Of a DNA stretch of 64,000 nt, positions 32,047 to 43,978 are shown in pieces. Position 1 is the first letter of the stretch. The number at the start of each line of letters is the position of its first letter. The notes under the pieces are model-generated. The model did not search any database. It had not been told where the DNA came from and saw nothing but the letters and a program-made list of their open reading frames with translations. This stretch comes from Petrolisthes cinctipes (Eukaryota > Arthropoda > Malacostraca > Decapoda > Porcellanidae): positions 1,675,001-1,739,000 of the forward strand of contig JAWQEG010001559.1 in assembly GCA_033782935.1 (NCBI GenBank), written 5' to 3'. A program made the translations under genes and the position numbers.

Positions 32047-35000
32047 CACTGTTCAAGGTCCTTCAGTGGAATTGCCATGGCTTGCGTGCTTCTTGGGAGG
32101 AACTGTGCATTCTTCTCTCTAGCTTCTCTCCTGCATGTGTTTCTCTCCAAGAGACAATGCTTGGGGACTACATTTCTGTCAGTCTTCCAGCATACTCTGC
32201 ATTTTATTCCAATTTATTTGAAGGGCAGGGTCACCAAGGTGGCTCTGCCATCCTAGTTCGCCGAGATATTCCATGCATGAGCCTGGAGCTTGACACTCCG
32301 CTCCAGGCTGTTGCATTTAAGGTTTTTATGGACCGCCCGTATACTGTGTGATGTCTATACCTTTCTCCCAGTGTTACAGTTGAGAGGGGTGATCTCAACC
32401 GTCTTGTACGGGACTTTCCCTCTCCCTTTATTTTATTGGGTGATTTTAATGGTCGTAATCCTCTGTGGAGTGACAGTTCGGTCAACCCCAGGGGTGTTTT
32501 ATTGGCTTCTTTTATTGAGGATGAGGGATTAGGGGTTTTAAATATGGGAGATGTGACACATTTTAATAGCCCTACTGGGACTTTTACCGCCATTGACATT
32601 TCCCTTTGCTCACCCAGTGCTCTGTTGGATTTTACTTGGAGAGTGTTGCCTGATTTATATGGCAGTGACCATTTCCCTATAGTTTTAGAAAGCAACAGCT
32701 ACGAACCACAGTCTCAACCACAACCACAACTTCTTCGGTCTCTTCTGTAGCCGATTTTGGTAGCTCTGACGAGGCTGTAACATATTTCACTGATATGCTC
32801 CACTCTGCTACTCTCAACTCTATCCCAAAAACTTCTGGCTACTTTCCCAAATGTCCTGTCCCTTGGTGGTCTCAAGTCTGCACCACTGCTGTGCGGGAGA
32901 AACGAGCTTCTTTCTCTCGCTTTCGTCACAATCGTGGGGACCCAACTCTTTTAGAGGACTTCCGACGGGCAATGGCTCGGACTAGACAAGTTTTAAAAGA
33001 GGCACGACATGCTTCCTGGAAGGCCTATGTGTCTTAAATTAATATTAAAACTCCACTCGCCCAAGTGTTCAGGAGAGTCCATAAGATGGCGGGGAAGTTT
33101 TCTCCTAGTTCTCCACCTGTACTTAAGATCATTGTAATTATGATCATGGATGGTTTGACAGTGGCCAATACCATGGTGGAGGCTTTTGCAAGAGTCTCCA
33201 GCCGTGACTCTCGACTTGTGGCTGTCAGGCATGAGTTAAGAGCCAAGGAGCACACTGTCCTGGATTTCTCAGGGAACGAGAATGAAAGTTATAACCATAT
33301 ATTCACCCTGAGAGACCTGCATTCTGCTCTCTCTCTCTGCGGCGACACGTCTCCTGGGCCAGACAACATCTCACATGTAATGTTGCGACACTCCGTGAGG
33401 AGGCGATCTCATTTCTTTTAGCTTTATATAACAGAATATGGCTAGAGGGTGTCTTCCCTTCTGGCTGGAGTGTTGCTACCATCCTTCCTTTCCTCAAGCC
33501 GGGCAAGGACTCTGGTGTTGCTCTCAATTATTGACCAATTGCCTTTACCTCCTATCTCTGTAAACTATTTGAGAAAATGGTGAATGTCAGACGGGTATAA
33601 TTCTTGGAACGGGTGATTTTCTGTCTCCGTTCCAGTCTGACTTTCGTAAACACTGTTCCACTACAGATGCTCTGGTCAGGTTAGAAGCTGCTGCATGTGA
33701 GGCCTTTGCACGGCATCAACACCATGTCTGTGTATTATTTAATTTAGAGAAAGTGTATGACACTACATGGCAATATGGCATCCTGCAGCAACTCCATTTA
33801 TATGGCCTGCGGGTTCACCTTCCACGCTTTCTTAAGGAGTTTCTCAGTGGTCGCAGTTTTTTGTGAGGGTTGGTACAACCCACTCAGCATCTGTTGCACA
33901 GGAGGATGGCATCCCCCAGGAGAGCATCCTCAGTGTCACATTGTTTGCAGTAGCAATTAATGCCATTGCTTCATCCCTTCCAGACGGTATAGCCAACTCG
34001 ATGTACATTGACGACCTAGCAGTCTGGTTTGCTGCTTCCCGTATGTCAGTGGCAGAGCGGCGCATGCAGCTTGCCCTTGACAGGGTATCACGTTGGACTG
34101 GTTCTCATGGGTTTCAATTTTCTCCTTCCAAGACAGTTGCTATGCACTTCTGCTGCATCCGAGGCATCCACACCGATCCAGACTTATTCATGTATGGTCA
34201 TCGGATACGTTGTATCGAGGAGACTCGCTTTGTGGGTCTCCTTTTTAACAAACATTTGACTTGGGTTCCCCACTTACGTACACTTAAGGTCTCTTGCCTC
34301 CAGGCTCTTAATCTGTTGAGGGTCCTGGGCCATACATCCTTGGGGGCTGATCAGGCCACCCTCCTCCATCTATACCATGTTCTAATTAGGTCAAAACCCG
34401 ACTAAGGGTGTGAGGTGTACTCATCTGCCACCGATGCCCGTCTAAGAGTTTTAGACCCTGTTCATCATGCTGGCGACCGGAGCCTTCAGGTCATCCCCAA
34501 TCCCCAGACTCCTGGTGGACGCAAATGAGCCACCTCTTGATCTCCGTCACCAGTCCTTGATGGTTCGTTGTTGGCATCGATTACATCGACTTCCTGACTC
34601 CTTTCTCTGTTTGCAGTGTCATCTGATATCATGTCTCAATACTACCTTTCACATGCTCGTACACCCTTTGGCTTCCGGGTCAGGAAGGCTATGGAGTAGA
34701 TGGGCATTGATGACTTCCAGATTTGTCCTGTGAGGGTACCCAGGGTGGTTCCATGGCTTCTTCCAGAAGTTTTCCCCTGCACCTGCTTTACAGACAAAAA
34801 GGAATCTCTTCCTCCTCCAATGGCTCGTTCCCTCTTTTTAGAACATGCCTTCACTCACAGGGAGTCCCTCCCTATGTACACTGATAGGTCAAAGTCTGAT
34901 GCTGGAGTTGGCTTTGGAGTTGTCTTTCCTGACTTTTGCCATGGCGGCAGGCTCCCTTCTGTCATGTCAATTTTTAATGCTGAGCTCTCGGCCATTTTAT

Positions 35001-35703
35001 ATGCCCTCCAAGTGATTTTTACTCTCTCTCAGCCTTCTTTTACTTCCTTTTAGCGATTCCTGTAGTGCCTTGCAGGCCTTGTGCAATTTTAACTCTTCCC
35101 ATTCCCTGGTGATGGCCATTTTTGAGTGGCTTGTCCTCCTGGGTCATCGTGGCCGCAAAGTCACTTTTTGTTGGGTCCCGGCCCATGTGGGTGTCGATGG
35201 GAAAGAGCGGGCTGACGCCCTGGCTATGGCTCCGGTCTCCAATTCTCGGCATCCTGTCATGCGTCATCCTGTTCCTGCAGTGGACCTTCGACCTTACATA
35301 GATGTTAACGTTCGTTCCTGCTGGCAGGACAGATGGAACGCCGTTGGGGCTTACAAGCTCTGCGACATCCGCCAGCGCCTTGGTTTGTGGAGCTACAGTG
35401 GCCTGTCCCGCTGGTGGGAGACGGGCTCTTGTCCATCTCCGCATTGGCCACACATTATTGACTCATGGGTTTTTAATGGAGAGGGCTCACCCTCCTTACT
35501 GTGATGATTGCCTGGTCCCTTTGACAGTATGGCATCTTATTGTCGAGTGTCCCAGCCTTGGGGACCTTCGTCGTAGGCACCTCTCCGAGTACCGGGAGGG
35601 TGACGGTTCTTACAGTCTCTCCTAGGTCCTCGAGGAGGAGGCTTGTAGTGGGGGTGGGAAAACCCTCTTCTATGTGGAGGCTGGCTTTTTCCACAAAATA
35701 TGA
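32004..35703 (+). pseudogene. LINE family 1 ORF2: endonuclease, RT, RNase H, zinc tail
   Basis: The endonuclease opens LQWNCHGLRASWEELCILL (32062), with VSLQETML, ILLGDFNGRNPLWSD (about 32430-32480) and YGSDHFPI (about 32660-32680). A single TGA (32349) interrupts this part. RT runs from SPGPDNIS (about 33350) to SMYIDDLAVWF (catalytic YIDD, about 34000) and DLFMYGHRIRC. RNase H shows MYTDRS (Gly to Arg in the TDGS box, about 34875), AELSAIL, then WVPAHVGVDGKERADALA (about 35175). The tail is YCDDC...HLIVEC. There are many stops and shifts between 33420 and 33860. It is inactive. Confidence 0.85.
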
Positions 35704-35917
35704 TTTTATGATATTAATGGTTTTTAGTTTTTTTTTTTTTCGACGGGTTCTTTTAGTAATAATGTGCTTTTTATTTTGTGTGTCTTTTAATCATGGTGCC
35801 TATCCCTTTCGGGTGTTCATGTTTAATTAATTATGTAGATGATAATTTTATGTTGGGCGGTATATGACCTTAGCTGTTGCATCAAAAATTAATCAATCAA
35901 TTAATTGTCGGTAGAGA

Positions 35918-37011
35918 AAAGCCTCTGGTCAAGGTGGTAGTGGTAAGTCCCTCCGTGAGGCTTCCCAAAAATCCGTACAAAAGTAACACTGTTCAAAGTT
36001 CTTCAGTAGCAATTACTGTGACTTGCATGCCTCTTGGGAGGAACTGAGTGTTCTCTCTCGCTTTTCTCTTGCATGTGTTTTCTCCAAGAGACAATGTTTG
36101 GGAACTACATTCCTGCTAGTCTTCCAGCATACTCTGCATTTTATTCCAATTCATTTGAAGGGCAGGGTCACCATGGTGGCTCTGCCATCCTAGTTCCATT
36201 CACGAGCCTGGAGCTTGACACTCCGCTCCAGGCTCTAGCAGTTAAGGACATTATGGACCGCCCCTACACTGTGTGCAGTCTATACCTTCCTCCCAGTGTT
36301 GCAGTTGAGCAGGGTGATCTCCACCTTCTTGTTTGGGACCTTTCCTCTCCCTTTATTTTATTAGGTGATTTTAGTGGTCGTCATCCTCTGTAGGGTGACA
36401 GTTTGGTCAGTCCCAGGGGTGTTTTATTGGCTGACTGGCAGTTTTTTAGAGGGCTTACTTCTCCTGTCTCTTCTGTAGCAGATTTTGGTAGCTCTGAAGA
36501 GGCTGTAACATATTTCACTGATGTGATCCACTCTGATGCTCTCAACTCTGTCCCTAAAACTTCTGGCCACTTTCCCAAACGTCCTGTCCCTTGGTGGTCA
36601 CCAGTCTGCACCACTGCTGTGTGGGAGAAGTGCGCTGCTTTCTCTCGCTTTCGTCGCAATCGTGGGGACCCAACTCTTTTATAGAACTTCCGACGGGCAT
36701 GGGCTCGGGCTAGACGAGTTCTAAAAGAGGCACGGCCTGCATCTTGTGAGGCCTATGTGTCTTCAATTAATACTATAACCCCACTCAACCAAGTGTGCAG
36801 GAGAGTCAGTAAGATGGCGGGAAAGTTTTCTCCTAGTCCTCCACCTGTTTTAAAGGTCAATGAAACTAAGATCATGGATGATCAACAGTGGCCAACACCA
36901 TGGCAGAGGCATTTGCTAGAGTCTCCAGTCGTGACTCTCGACCTCTGGCTGTCAGTCATAAGTTGGGAGCCCAGGAGCACACTGTCCTAGATATCTGGGG
37001 GAACGAGAATG
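35918..37011 (+). mobile_element. LINE family 1, copy E, internal fragment
   Basis: A second family 1 segment directly behind copy C. It begins within the ORF1/ORF2 junction (GGTGGTAGTGG...CTTCCCAAAAAT), covers the endonuclease (FILLGDFSGRHPL at about 36352) with a deletion relative to copy C after 36425, and stops abruptly at 37011 in the region before RT (GGGAACGAGAATG). Both ends are truncated, and there is no tail or target duplication. It may be part of a rearranged tandem rather than a separate insertion. Confidence 0.8.
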
Positions 37012-37639
37012 TTTCGACGGGGATGGCGCTTGAGATGGAAATTGGTCTTGTTGACACACTTTCAGTAATCTGTAGATGAGATAAAGCAAGAGGTGAGGCC
37101 TCCCCCTCAAATTGCACCCTACACCTCCACTCCTGACGTGAGGGACAATCTCCTCCGCGTCCACGTTCATCACTCCAGCGTTGTCAGTGTGGAGGCGGGA
37201 GTGTAGTGTAAGCATTTGTAAAATATTTTTCTGTATGGGTCGCGAGAATGATATATTAAAAACTGGGTCACGACTGAAAAAAATTGAAGAACCTTGCTTT
37301 AAACTATTGGTGATTCGATACCGTTCACAGTGTATGCTTCATTCATTCCTCCTGACACACGTCTCTCTACCTGATCATTCATTACCCTCCTATATAGCTC
37401 CACCCACATTTCTCTCCTCCTCTCCCACTAACATCCCCCTCCCTCCACCTGCAACTGTTGCCAGATCCGACGAGGCAAAACCAAGTTGCTGGTGGAAGAA
37501 GTGTGAACCCTTGATCTGTCCGGAGCTGTACTCTTCCAAAGATAAAGAAGAAGGTTAAGCACTCTTAGGCACTTCATTAATCCCTTTAATTAAACCCCAA
37601 TCATGGATAATACTCTTCATTGCCCGGTAAAAAAAAAAA
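37012..37639. other. possible hAT 3' terminal remnant; no gene seen
   Basis: Bases 37218-37315 contain GGGTCGCGAG ... GGGTCACGACTG ... TTGAAGAACC, which resembles the 3' end of ZBED-type hAT elements (direct GGGTCGCGA-like phrases followed by a degenerate GAGAACC terminus). No transposase or 5' end was recognised. The rest (37320-37640) is unassigned. Confidence 0.3.
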
Positions 37640-40628
37640 ATCTTGGCGATTTTAGATGAAAAAGTCAAACACATACAAACATCCATTTTACACTCAGCCG
37701 AGGCTGCTATTCCTAAAACTCCTATTGTCCTATTGCGCTAACTGACTGTCTATGGAACGTATGGTAAATAAAAGGCTGGTTTTTGTTTTAAAGTCGAAGA
37801 ATGTGTTAAATGTTCCGTCAACATCGGTTCACTCTAGACCATTTAATGCATTTGGAGCATTGCATTGCCGTGACATTTGCTCGGAAACATTTCATGATAG
37901 GTATATTTTTGGATATTCAAAAAGCATACGACATGACATGGCGTAACGGACTACTACAGAATCTTTACGCCTATGGCTTCAAGGATAATCTGCCTATATT
38001 TATCAATATCTTCCTTGCTGACAGGACATTTTTTTTTTAGGTTGCCCTATAACGTAACATCCGACATATTTGTCCAAGAAAAGTGTGTATCCGCGCCCAT
38101 ATCACGCCCGCGATACATGACACACCCATGGGTGGTGGAATATACCGTAGGGTTGAAAGCAGTTCATACCAATTCACCAGACACAACATCCTTCAAATTC
38201 TGCTGATTTGACAGCGTGCTAGGAAGTTTCCATGCTGAGCCCTTGATTACTAGATTTACTCTGTAATTATTTCTATGCTAATCTCTATGCTATAATCATC
38301 ATCATATTTTCATCTTGTGTATTATAGAGAAATGGACAATATATATTTACTCACATTATTCTTGTACAAACTTGTATCTAACAGGTATATACTTCACATA
38401 TAAGTTAAGCATTATCACCACCATCGTCACAATCTGTCATGTAAGATAGGTGTGGTACGTCAGTGGGGAGTAAGAGAGGAGGCTGTTAGTGCCCTGCCCT
38501 GGGCGAGAAAGGATCTCCCTCCCTATAGTTCTTATAGTTGTACATGTCATTGAGAAACACGAAAGGTGTCTGATATAATCTGAAATCTTGTAACCTGATG
38601 TATCTCAGTAAATAGAGACAAGTCCAAGCGTTTACTCTAAACCTTGAGTAATTCCCTTAGTTCCCCAGGAAGACGAAGGGTGGTAGGTTCAGGAAACGGG
38701 TGGTAAGTTGACTGACGCCAGTCCTCAGTGTAGTGACGACGGGTGGTAAGTTACACCATCCCATCTAGTAAGTGAGAGTCCGGCAGATATATCCACAGGT
38801 ACGCAGAGGCTGAAGTGAACGACACCACAGGTACAAGTTTGCTTAGCCCGACTCTTTTCAGTATTGCTATTAATGATATTCTGTCATGAGCTTCGGTTCC
38901 CCGAAACCTTAAAAACTCACTGTTTAGTTTTCGGCGAGGCAGATTCAATTAGCACTTGACTCTGTCCATCAGTGAGCCTCGCAGTGGGGTTTTAATTTTT
39001 CTGTTCCTAAGTATGTCGTCATTGTTTTCACTCATAAACGTAGAGTACCTGATTTGCATATTACTTAAGATAATCGGCCGATACCTTTTCAAAATTCTGT
39101 AAGATTCTTAGGCCTACATTTTGACAGTAGGCTTAATTGGAAAAGTCATATTAATTATTTGCTTGTTTGTTGTAGAAAAAATTTAAATGTCCTCAAATAT
39201 TTATCTGGTAAATCATGGGGAGCTGACAGAATATCTTTATTGATGGTGTATAAGTTTCTCATACGTTCAAAGCTTGACTATGGCGCACAGGTGTATGGGT
39301 TGGCGTCTGAGGCGACACTCAATGTATGTTTACGGTAATGTCTTGGAGCTCTCTTCGATGTACTCATGTGGAACGGATGGAAGTAGAGGCTAATATACCA
39401 CCCCTCCGTATTCATCGAAACCATCTACTATTATCATACGGTATTACCACCTACCGAAAACTATCGCTGGCCATCCAGGTTTGTGAGATCCTCCTGCAGT
39501 GGGAACATCTGCTGCATGGGGCCCTCAAGTCGGTGGCTGTGCGGCTTCACTTCCTCTGTCAAGCGCTAGGGTTCGACCTTTCTAGTGGGGATCGACTCGT
39601 CTTGTTAAAGATAGCGCCCTGGGAGTCTAGTCCCACCACAATTATTATTGACTGGCTCCCCACCAGGTGGAGGTCAGACAATCGTTCCGGAAGATCCTCA
39701 TTAGAAACCTAGCGTCATTCCACTTGTACACTGATGGCTCTAAGACGGATGAATGTGTGGGTGCAAGTTTGTGATCAGCGGAGTGCCGTCTTAGATAACG
39801 GTTGCCAGCATATGCATCTGTGTTTACTGCAGAATTATTTGCCATAGCCAGAGCTATAGATTTTGCTGAACATTCAAATTACGACAGTTTTGTTATATTT
39901 TCGGATTCATAGTCAGCCCTTCAGGCAATTAAATCTTGCAAAACCACTTTAAATGAAATTCTGGGCAATATTATCAATAAATTACATGTGTCTACTAAGT
40001 CCTTTTCTCTGATCTGGGTGCCTGGCCATTGTTGAATATTTGGTAATGAACAGGCTGACTTACTTGCAAAGTCGGCGGTAAAACTTGAGGAGATGTGGGA
40101 ATTCCCTCGGGAGCTACAGTCGAGTCTCTCTTTCTATAAGAAATCAATTAATCTTCTGTGAGTCAGTGAACCGACCTGGCTATACCGACCATCAACACCA
40201 CCATAGAAGACTGGCCCTCAGCATATCGTCAACATCGCCGTGAGGAAGTTGTTTTAGCAAGGTTAAGAATGAACAGCACCCTTTTAACTCATATGTTACC
40301 AAACGTTATTCATAGTTTCCCACCACAATGCAACACCTGTGGTGTGGTGCTATCAATCAATCACATCATTTTGCGCTGCAGTAGGCATGTTGGGGAGCGT
40401 CAGCCTCTGGCTGCCTGTTGCAGGGTAAATCAAGTCCCCATAGATCTGAACTCTGTCTTGGGTGATGGGGATCCTGGTGTGACTGATAAATTGATGACTT
40501 TCTTGAAAGAGACTGGACTACTCAGAGAGTTGTGGCTTAGATTTTATAATAATTTATGTGTTGGATGTGTATTGTTTTTCTTGTACATATTTATATTTAT
40601 ATATATGGCATCAATATCATGCAAGTGA
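37640..40628 (+). mobile_element. RNase H LINE family 5, heavily deleted
   Basis: Fragments of one LINE in order: the end of the endonuclease-RT linker (LHSAEAAIPKTPI, about 37690-37730), RT (37752-38040), unrelated or unalignable sequence at about 38095-38815 that includes three GGGTGGTAAGTT-like units, the RT end with TSLLSPTLFSIAINDIL (about 38836), thumb, RNase H and C-terminal zinc region ending at 40628. It differs in sequence from families 1, 3 and 4. No tail or duplication was recognised. Confidence 0.75.
37752..40628 (+). pseudogene. LINE family 5 ORF2: RT, RNase H remnants
   Basis: RT shows QHRFTLDHLMHLE and GIFLDIQKAYDMTWRNGLL (first catalytic Asp, about 37900-37950). After a 0.7-kb interruption comes SPTLFSIAINDIL. 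About 20-40 bases that should encode the catalytic F/Y-x-DD box are absent near 38922-38930. RNase H has LYTDGSKTDE (39723), AELFAIARAIDFAEH, FSDS followed by a stop (39910), then WVPGHC with a stop in place of a Gly-type codon (40034) and GNEQADLLAKSA. The C-terminal domain (from 40269) has CNTCGV...NHIILRC. It is defunct. Confidence 0.75.
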
Positions 40629-40967
40629 ATCACCACAAATTAATCACCTCAGTCACCTGCCAACTGGCGTCCCTCCTCCAAGCCAACGCCACTTTCACTC
40701 ATATGCCTCTCAACTACATCCGTCAACACCACTCCAGTTATGAATCTTCACCTCCGTATCTCCGCATCACACTCCTACGCATTTTACCCAACTGCTCGCT
40801 ACCCATATGCTTCACATTACTAAACCACCTCAAGATACTCATTTTAACATTCTCCAGCACATCCACTCCACATAGTTCAGTACTTTTCATCCCTCATTAT
40901 ATATATACGTATTACTCCACACACAGATAACTCAATTATAGATATAATTTATACATATTATATGCAC

Positions 40968-41535
40968 TATAGTGACGCCATATGCACCATTCCGTATTCC
41001 TTTGTATATTCCATGTGCTGGTACACCACCCCTTGCTCCTTTGTACTTTCCCCGGCCCCAGACAAGCCACAGTCTGATGGGTACATTAATCCAGTCCCCT
41101 GATACAGTTTAATCCACTCTTGGGAGTGCAGCCACCAGCCCCCCGCTTTCTCCCAGGTATGAATCGAGTTGGGTGCAGCAGGTGATGCACTTGGTCACGT
41201 GGGCACGCTACATACGGGAACCTGGAAGCGAGAGGATAAAAAGGGGAGGCTTCGCCCGAGAGGCAGGCTATCCAGCGAGCTACTACAGAGGAAGGTCTTG
41301 CCCTACTCCTGCCATCGACATACACCTGCAACACACGTGTTTCCACTCTGAACACACGTTGTGCTCCTGCTCTACACTACTACACAAGCTCCACTGCAAC
41401 TACGACGCTGCACGACAGGCTGACCTTCCCTATAAACATATGTACTGCTCACCTGTAAATTACCAATAAACTGTACCGTGTATTCTAGAGTCTGTTCACT
41501 CGGGTAGATACATAAGGAGCTTCCTTACTGTTTCA
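40968..41535 (+). repeat. 5' LTR of retrotransposon A
   Basis: Starts TATAGTGACGCC (TGTAGTGGTGCC in the 3' LTR, so the leading TG has mutated) and ends CTGTTTCA. It contains a TATA-like GATAAAAAGGGG (about 41234) and an AATAAA signal (41465-41470), giving a plausible U3-R-U5 layout. Confidence 0.85.
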
Positions 41536-41537
41536 AT

Positions 41538-41547
41538 TGGTGACCCC
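41538..41547 (+). other. primer-binding site, tRNA-Trp-like
   Basis: Two bases after the LTR the sequence reads TGGTGACCCC, complementary to the 3' end of eukaryotic tRNA-Trp (…GGGGTCACCA). The match stops after ten bases. CsRn1 elements are known to use tRNA-Trp. Confidence 0.6.
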
Positions 41548-42675
41548 AGCTTCTCAACTATGTTACATGGTACATGGTATTACGTACATTGCACGCAAGT
41601 TCCACCATGCTATGCGCTCTTCAACCTCTGCAACACACCAACATCGACGTTCCTGCAACCCCACGACTAAAGTGCAATCAACACTTCACCACTTCATCTA
41701 CGACGATCTCATCGCTTCGCCCCAAGGTACCCCTTTACACGAACACTTCCCTAACCCCATTGTTGTCGCTTATATTAATTGTGTTCACGCTCCCCAGTGC
41801 TCTATTCCACAAATTTTTCGCTTAACCTAATTTTGCCCTTGTTGCTGTACTTTCCTGTACTTGTCTCCTTAGTCCCTCTTTGTTCTACCCCTGTCCTCTG
41901 TCTCATACGTTACTTAAACTCCATTCTTACATTCTGCTGTTATCTCCTACCTCTTAGACCCCTTTCTCTCCTTCTGTACAACAAGTGTACCCCCTTTTTG
42001 CCTATTTTCCACGCCCTCCCTTCGCCCCTTACACACACACACACACACGTTAACCTCCAAGGGGAGTACCTAGTCGCCCTATCCTCCACCTTATGTGCAT
42101 CGTTGCCCTTGCCTCTATCCTCCACGTGCGACATTCCAACCACGTGCATACCCCTCAACGCTACTCTACGTGCATCGCTGCCCGACGTCGCACCTCTACG
42201 TATCCACGTGCTCCACTCCAGCCACGTGCATACCCTCACAACACTACGTGCAGTAGTGCATCGCTGCCCGATCATCTCACTTCCACCACACACGTACTCA
42301 ACTCCAACGATGTGCACGTCCCTAAGCAAACCCCACGAGCATCGCCGCCAACGCCCTACGACACTGCAATCAACTACGCCACCTACGCCACGTCTACGCA
42401 TACTCTTAAGGACTCACGCCAAACATTAAGCTAAGTACTGGTTATCTCACATCCACCACTTTTCCTCAGTGATCCCTCCCCCAAGTGCTACTTCTCCCCA
42501 TTTTCTTCCATACTCTTTTGTACATTTTATTTTTATATAAGTTCCTATGCCACCTCGTGTATCTCACACACACACCTGCGCCCATACCCGCCCATAACAC
42601 TCGCCACCACTAGGATATTATTATTACTACACTCTCGTACACCCACCTTTCCCATATTTTCCACATTACTACATT
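41548..42675 (+). other. leader of retrotransposon A, no gene seen
   Basis: A long untranslated leader rich in C and A with repeated CACGTGCAT-like phrases (42090-42330) and a short (AC)n. Open frames here are low in complexity. Confidence 0.5.
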
Positions 42676-43865
42676 ATGGACACCACTCCAGCCTCACAAG
42701 CAGTAGCGTCCCCCCCATCACTTGATGTTTCCGTTCACTCACCCCCACAACATTCTTCCACTTCAACACCCACTACATTCTCTTTACATAATGCCACCTC
42801 ACAATCACCTTACGTCCCACCTTTCTCACTCAACGTACACTCTTGGTTCCGTCCCATGGATACTCTGTGGTGCTCATCAAACTTCATGAGCGAGCAGAAG
42901 TTCAATGCCGTCCTCCGGATACTCCCAGAGGACGTATTCGATGCTATCACTACCACTATCACTCAACGCCCATTCTACGAAGATTTGAATGGTATGTCTG
43001 ACAAGGAGTACCTGAAGGCCGCCGTCCATCCGTAGTCTTACGTTACATGCAGCAGCCGAACGAGAAGGCTGGAAACCACTTATCAGATGCGCTACTCAAG
43101 CGGCGCCACTCCAAGCTTTTCCCGGCGACGATGCAACCCACCTTCAGGCCCACCTTGATACGCCCATAAACCAATACGTTAAGCACGCTGACGCTATCAT
43201 GAACGTATACACAGAGGCCGACCCACCACAACTACACCACCACCACGTCAACACAACCACCACTATGCCACCACCATCAACATCCTCTACACACCACGCT
43301 CCACCTACTTCCTCTCCTCACTTCCAACACCTCTCATACCCTACCCATCAAGCACATACATCCACCTCCACACACCCCACGGCCATTCAACCTTATATAC
43401 ATAACACATCACCCCCATCTCAACAATTTCACCCGATTTCCAACCTCCCCCAGCATCATACGCCTATTCCACACTCATACCCACATCATCAACTTCACAC
43501 ACACGTCTCCATTCAGCCCCACCAACCAACTACGCAACACCATCACCCAAACACGTATGCACACCCTAGTACTCCCTTAATTAAGTAACACTCACCCCCA
43601 GCACAACCACCCTTATTTTCACCAACATGTCACCCCAACCCCACGCATTCTCCCACCGTTACCTCAATACACTACCTCACACAGCACAACACAACCTCCA
43701 CATTTCAATCCTTCACCCCATCAACACAATAACAACACTCCACTCACGCAACTGTGTTTCTACCACCAACGCTTCAGTAACTTCGCACGTAATTGCCGCC
43801 CACGTTGCCAGTGGGCGCCCCCTGACACTCGCCATTCACCCCGTGTCAACCAGGGAAACGAGTAA
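42676..43865 (+). pseudogene. gag of retrotransposon A (CsRn1-type)
   Basis: Starts MDTTPASQAVASPPSLDVSV; the capsid-like part contains WFRPMDTLW and FNAVLRILPEDVFDAI (about 42840-42955). A frame change at about 43030 continues as LTLHAAAEREGWKPLI to a His/Pro/Thr-rich linker (43199-43588). A second change leads to the knuckle CFYHQRFSNFARNCRPRCQW (43755-43814), the CHCC motif peculiar to CsRn1-type Gag, with the natural stop at 43863-43865. Gag packages element RNA into particles. Two frameshifts inactivate it. Confidence 0.75.
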
Positions 43866-43978
43866 GGCGGTGGCAAGAACACGCCCAGAAAGTCGCCGCC
43901 ACGCATCCTAGCCAACACCCCTGGCCTACAACATGCGTACCCACAACGCAACGATTCAACAACGACGACTACTATTAC

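Larger units (their letters stand above)
29597..35906 (+). mobile_element. LINE family 1, copy C, near full length
   Basis: A 6.3-kb element with 5' UTR (29597-30052), ORF1 (30053-32046), ORF2 (about 32004-35703), 3' UTR and an ATCA-type tail (35885-35906). The 5' end (CGGGAACCGCCTTGACGTGG) is shared with copy D at 60928, so it probably marks the true start of the element. The domain set (three-knuckle ORF1; APE endonuclease, RT with YIDD, RNase H, C-terminal Cys/His) assigns it to the I superfamily. Multiple stops and shifts make it inactive. Copy E begins 12 bp after its tail. Confidence 0.9.

Noticed and set aside
43199..43588. His/Pro-rich open frame as an independent gene
   Set aside because: It is the Gag linker between the capsid-like part and the zinc knuckle of element A, in a shifted frame.
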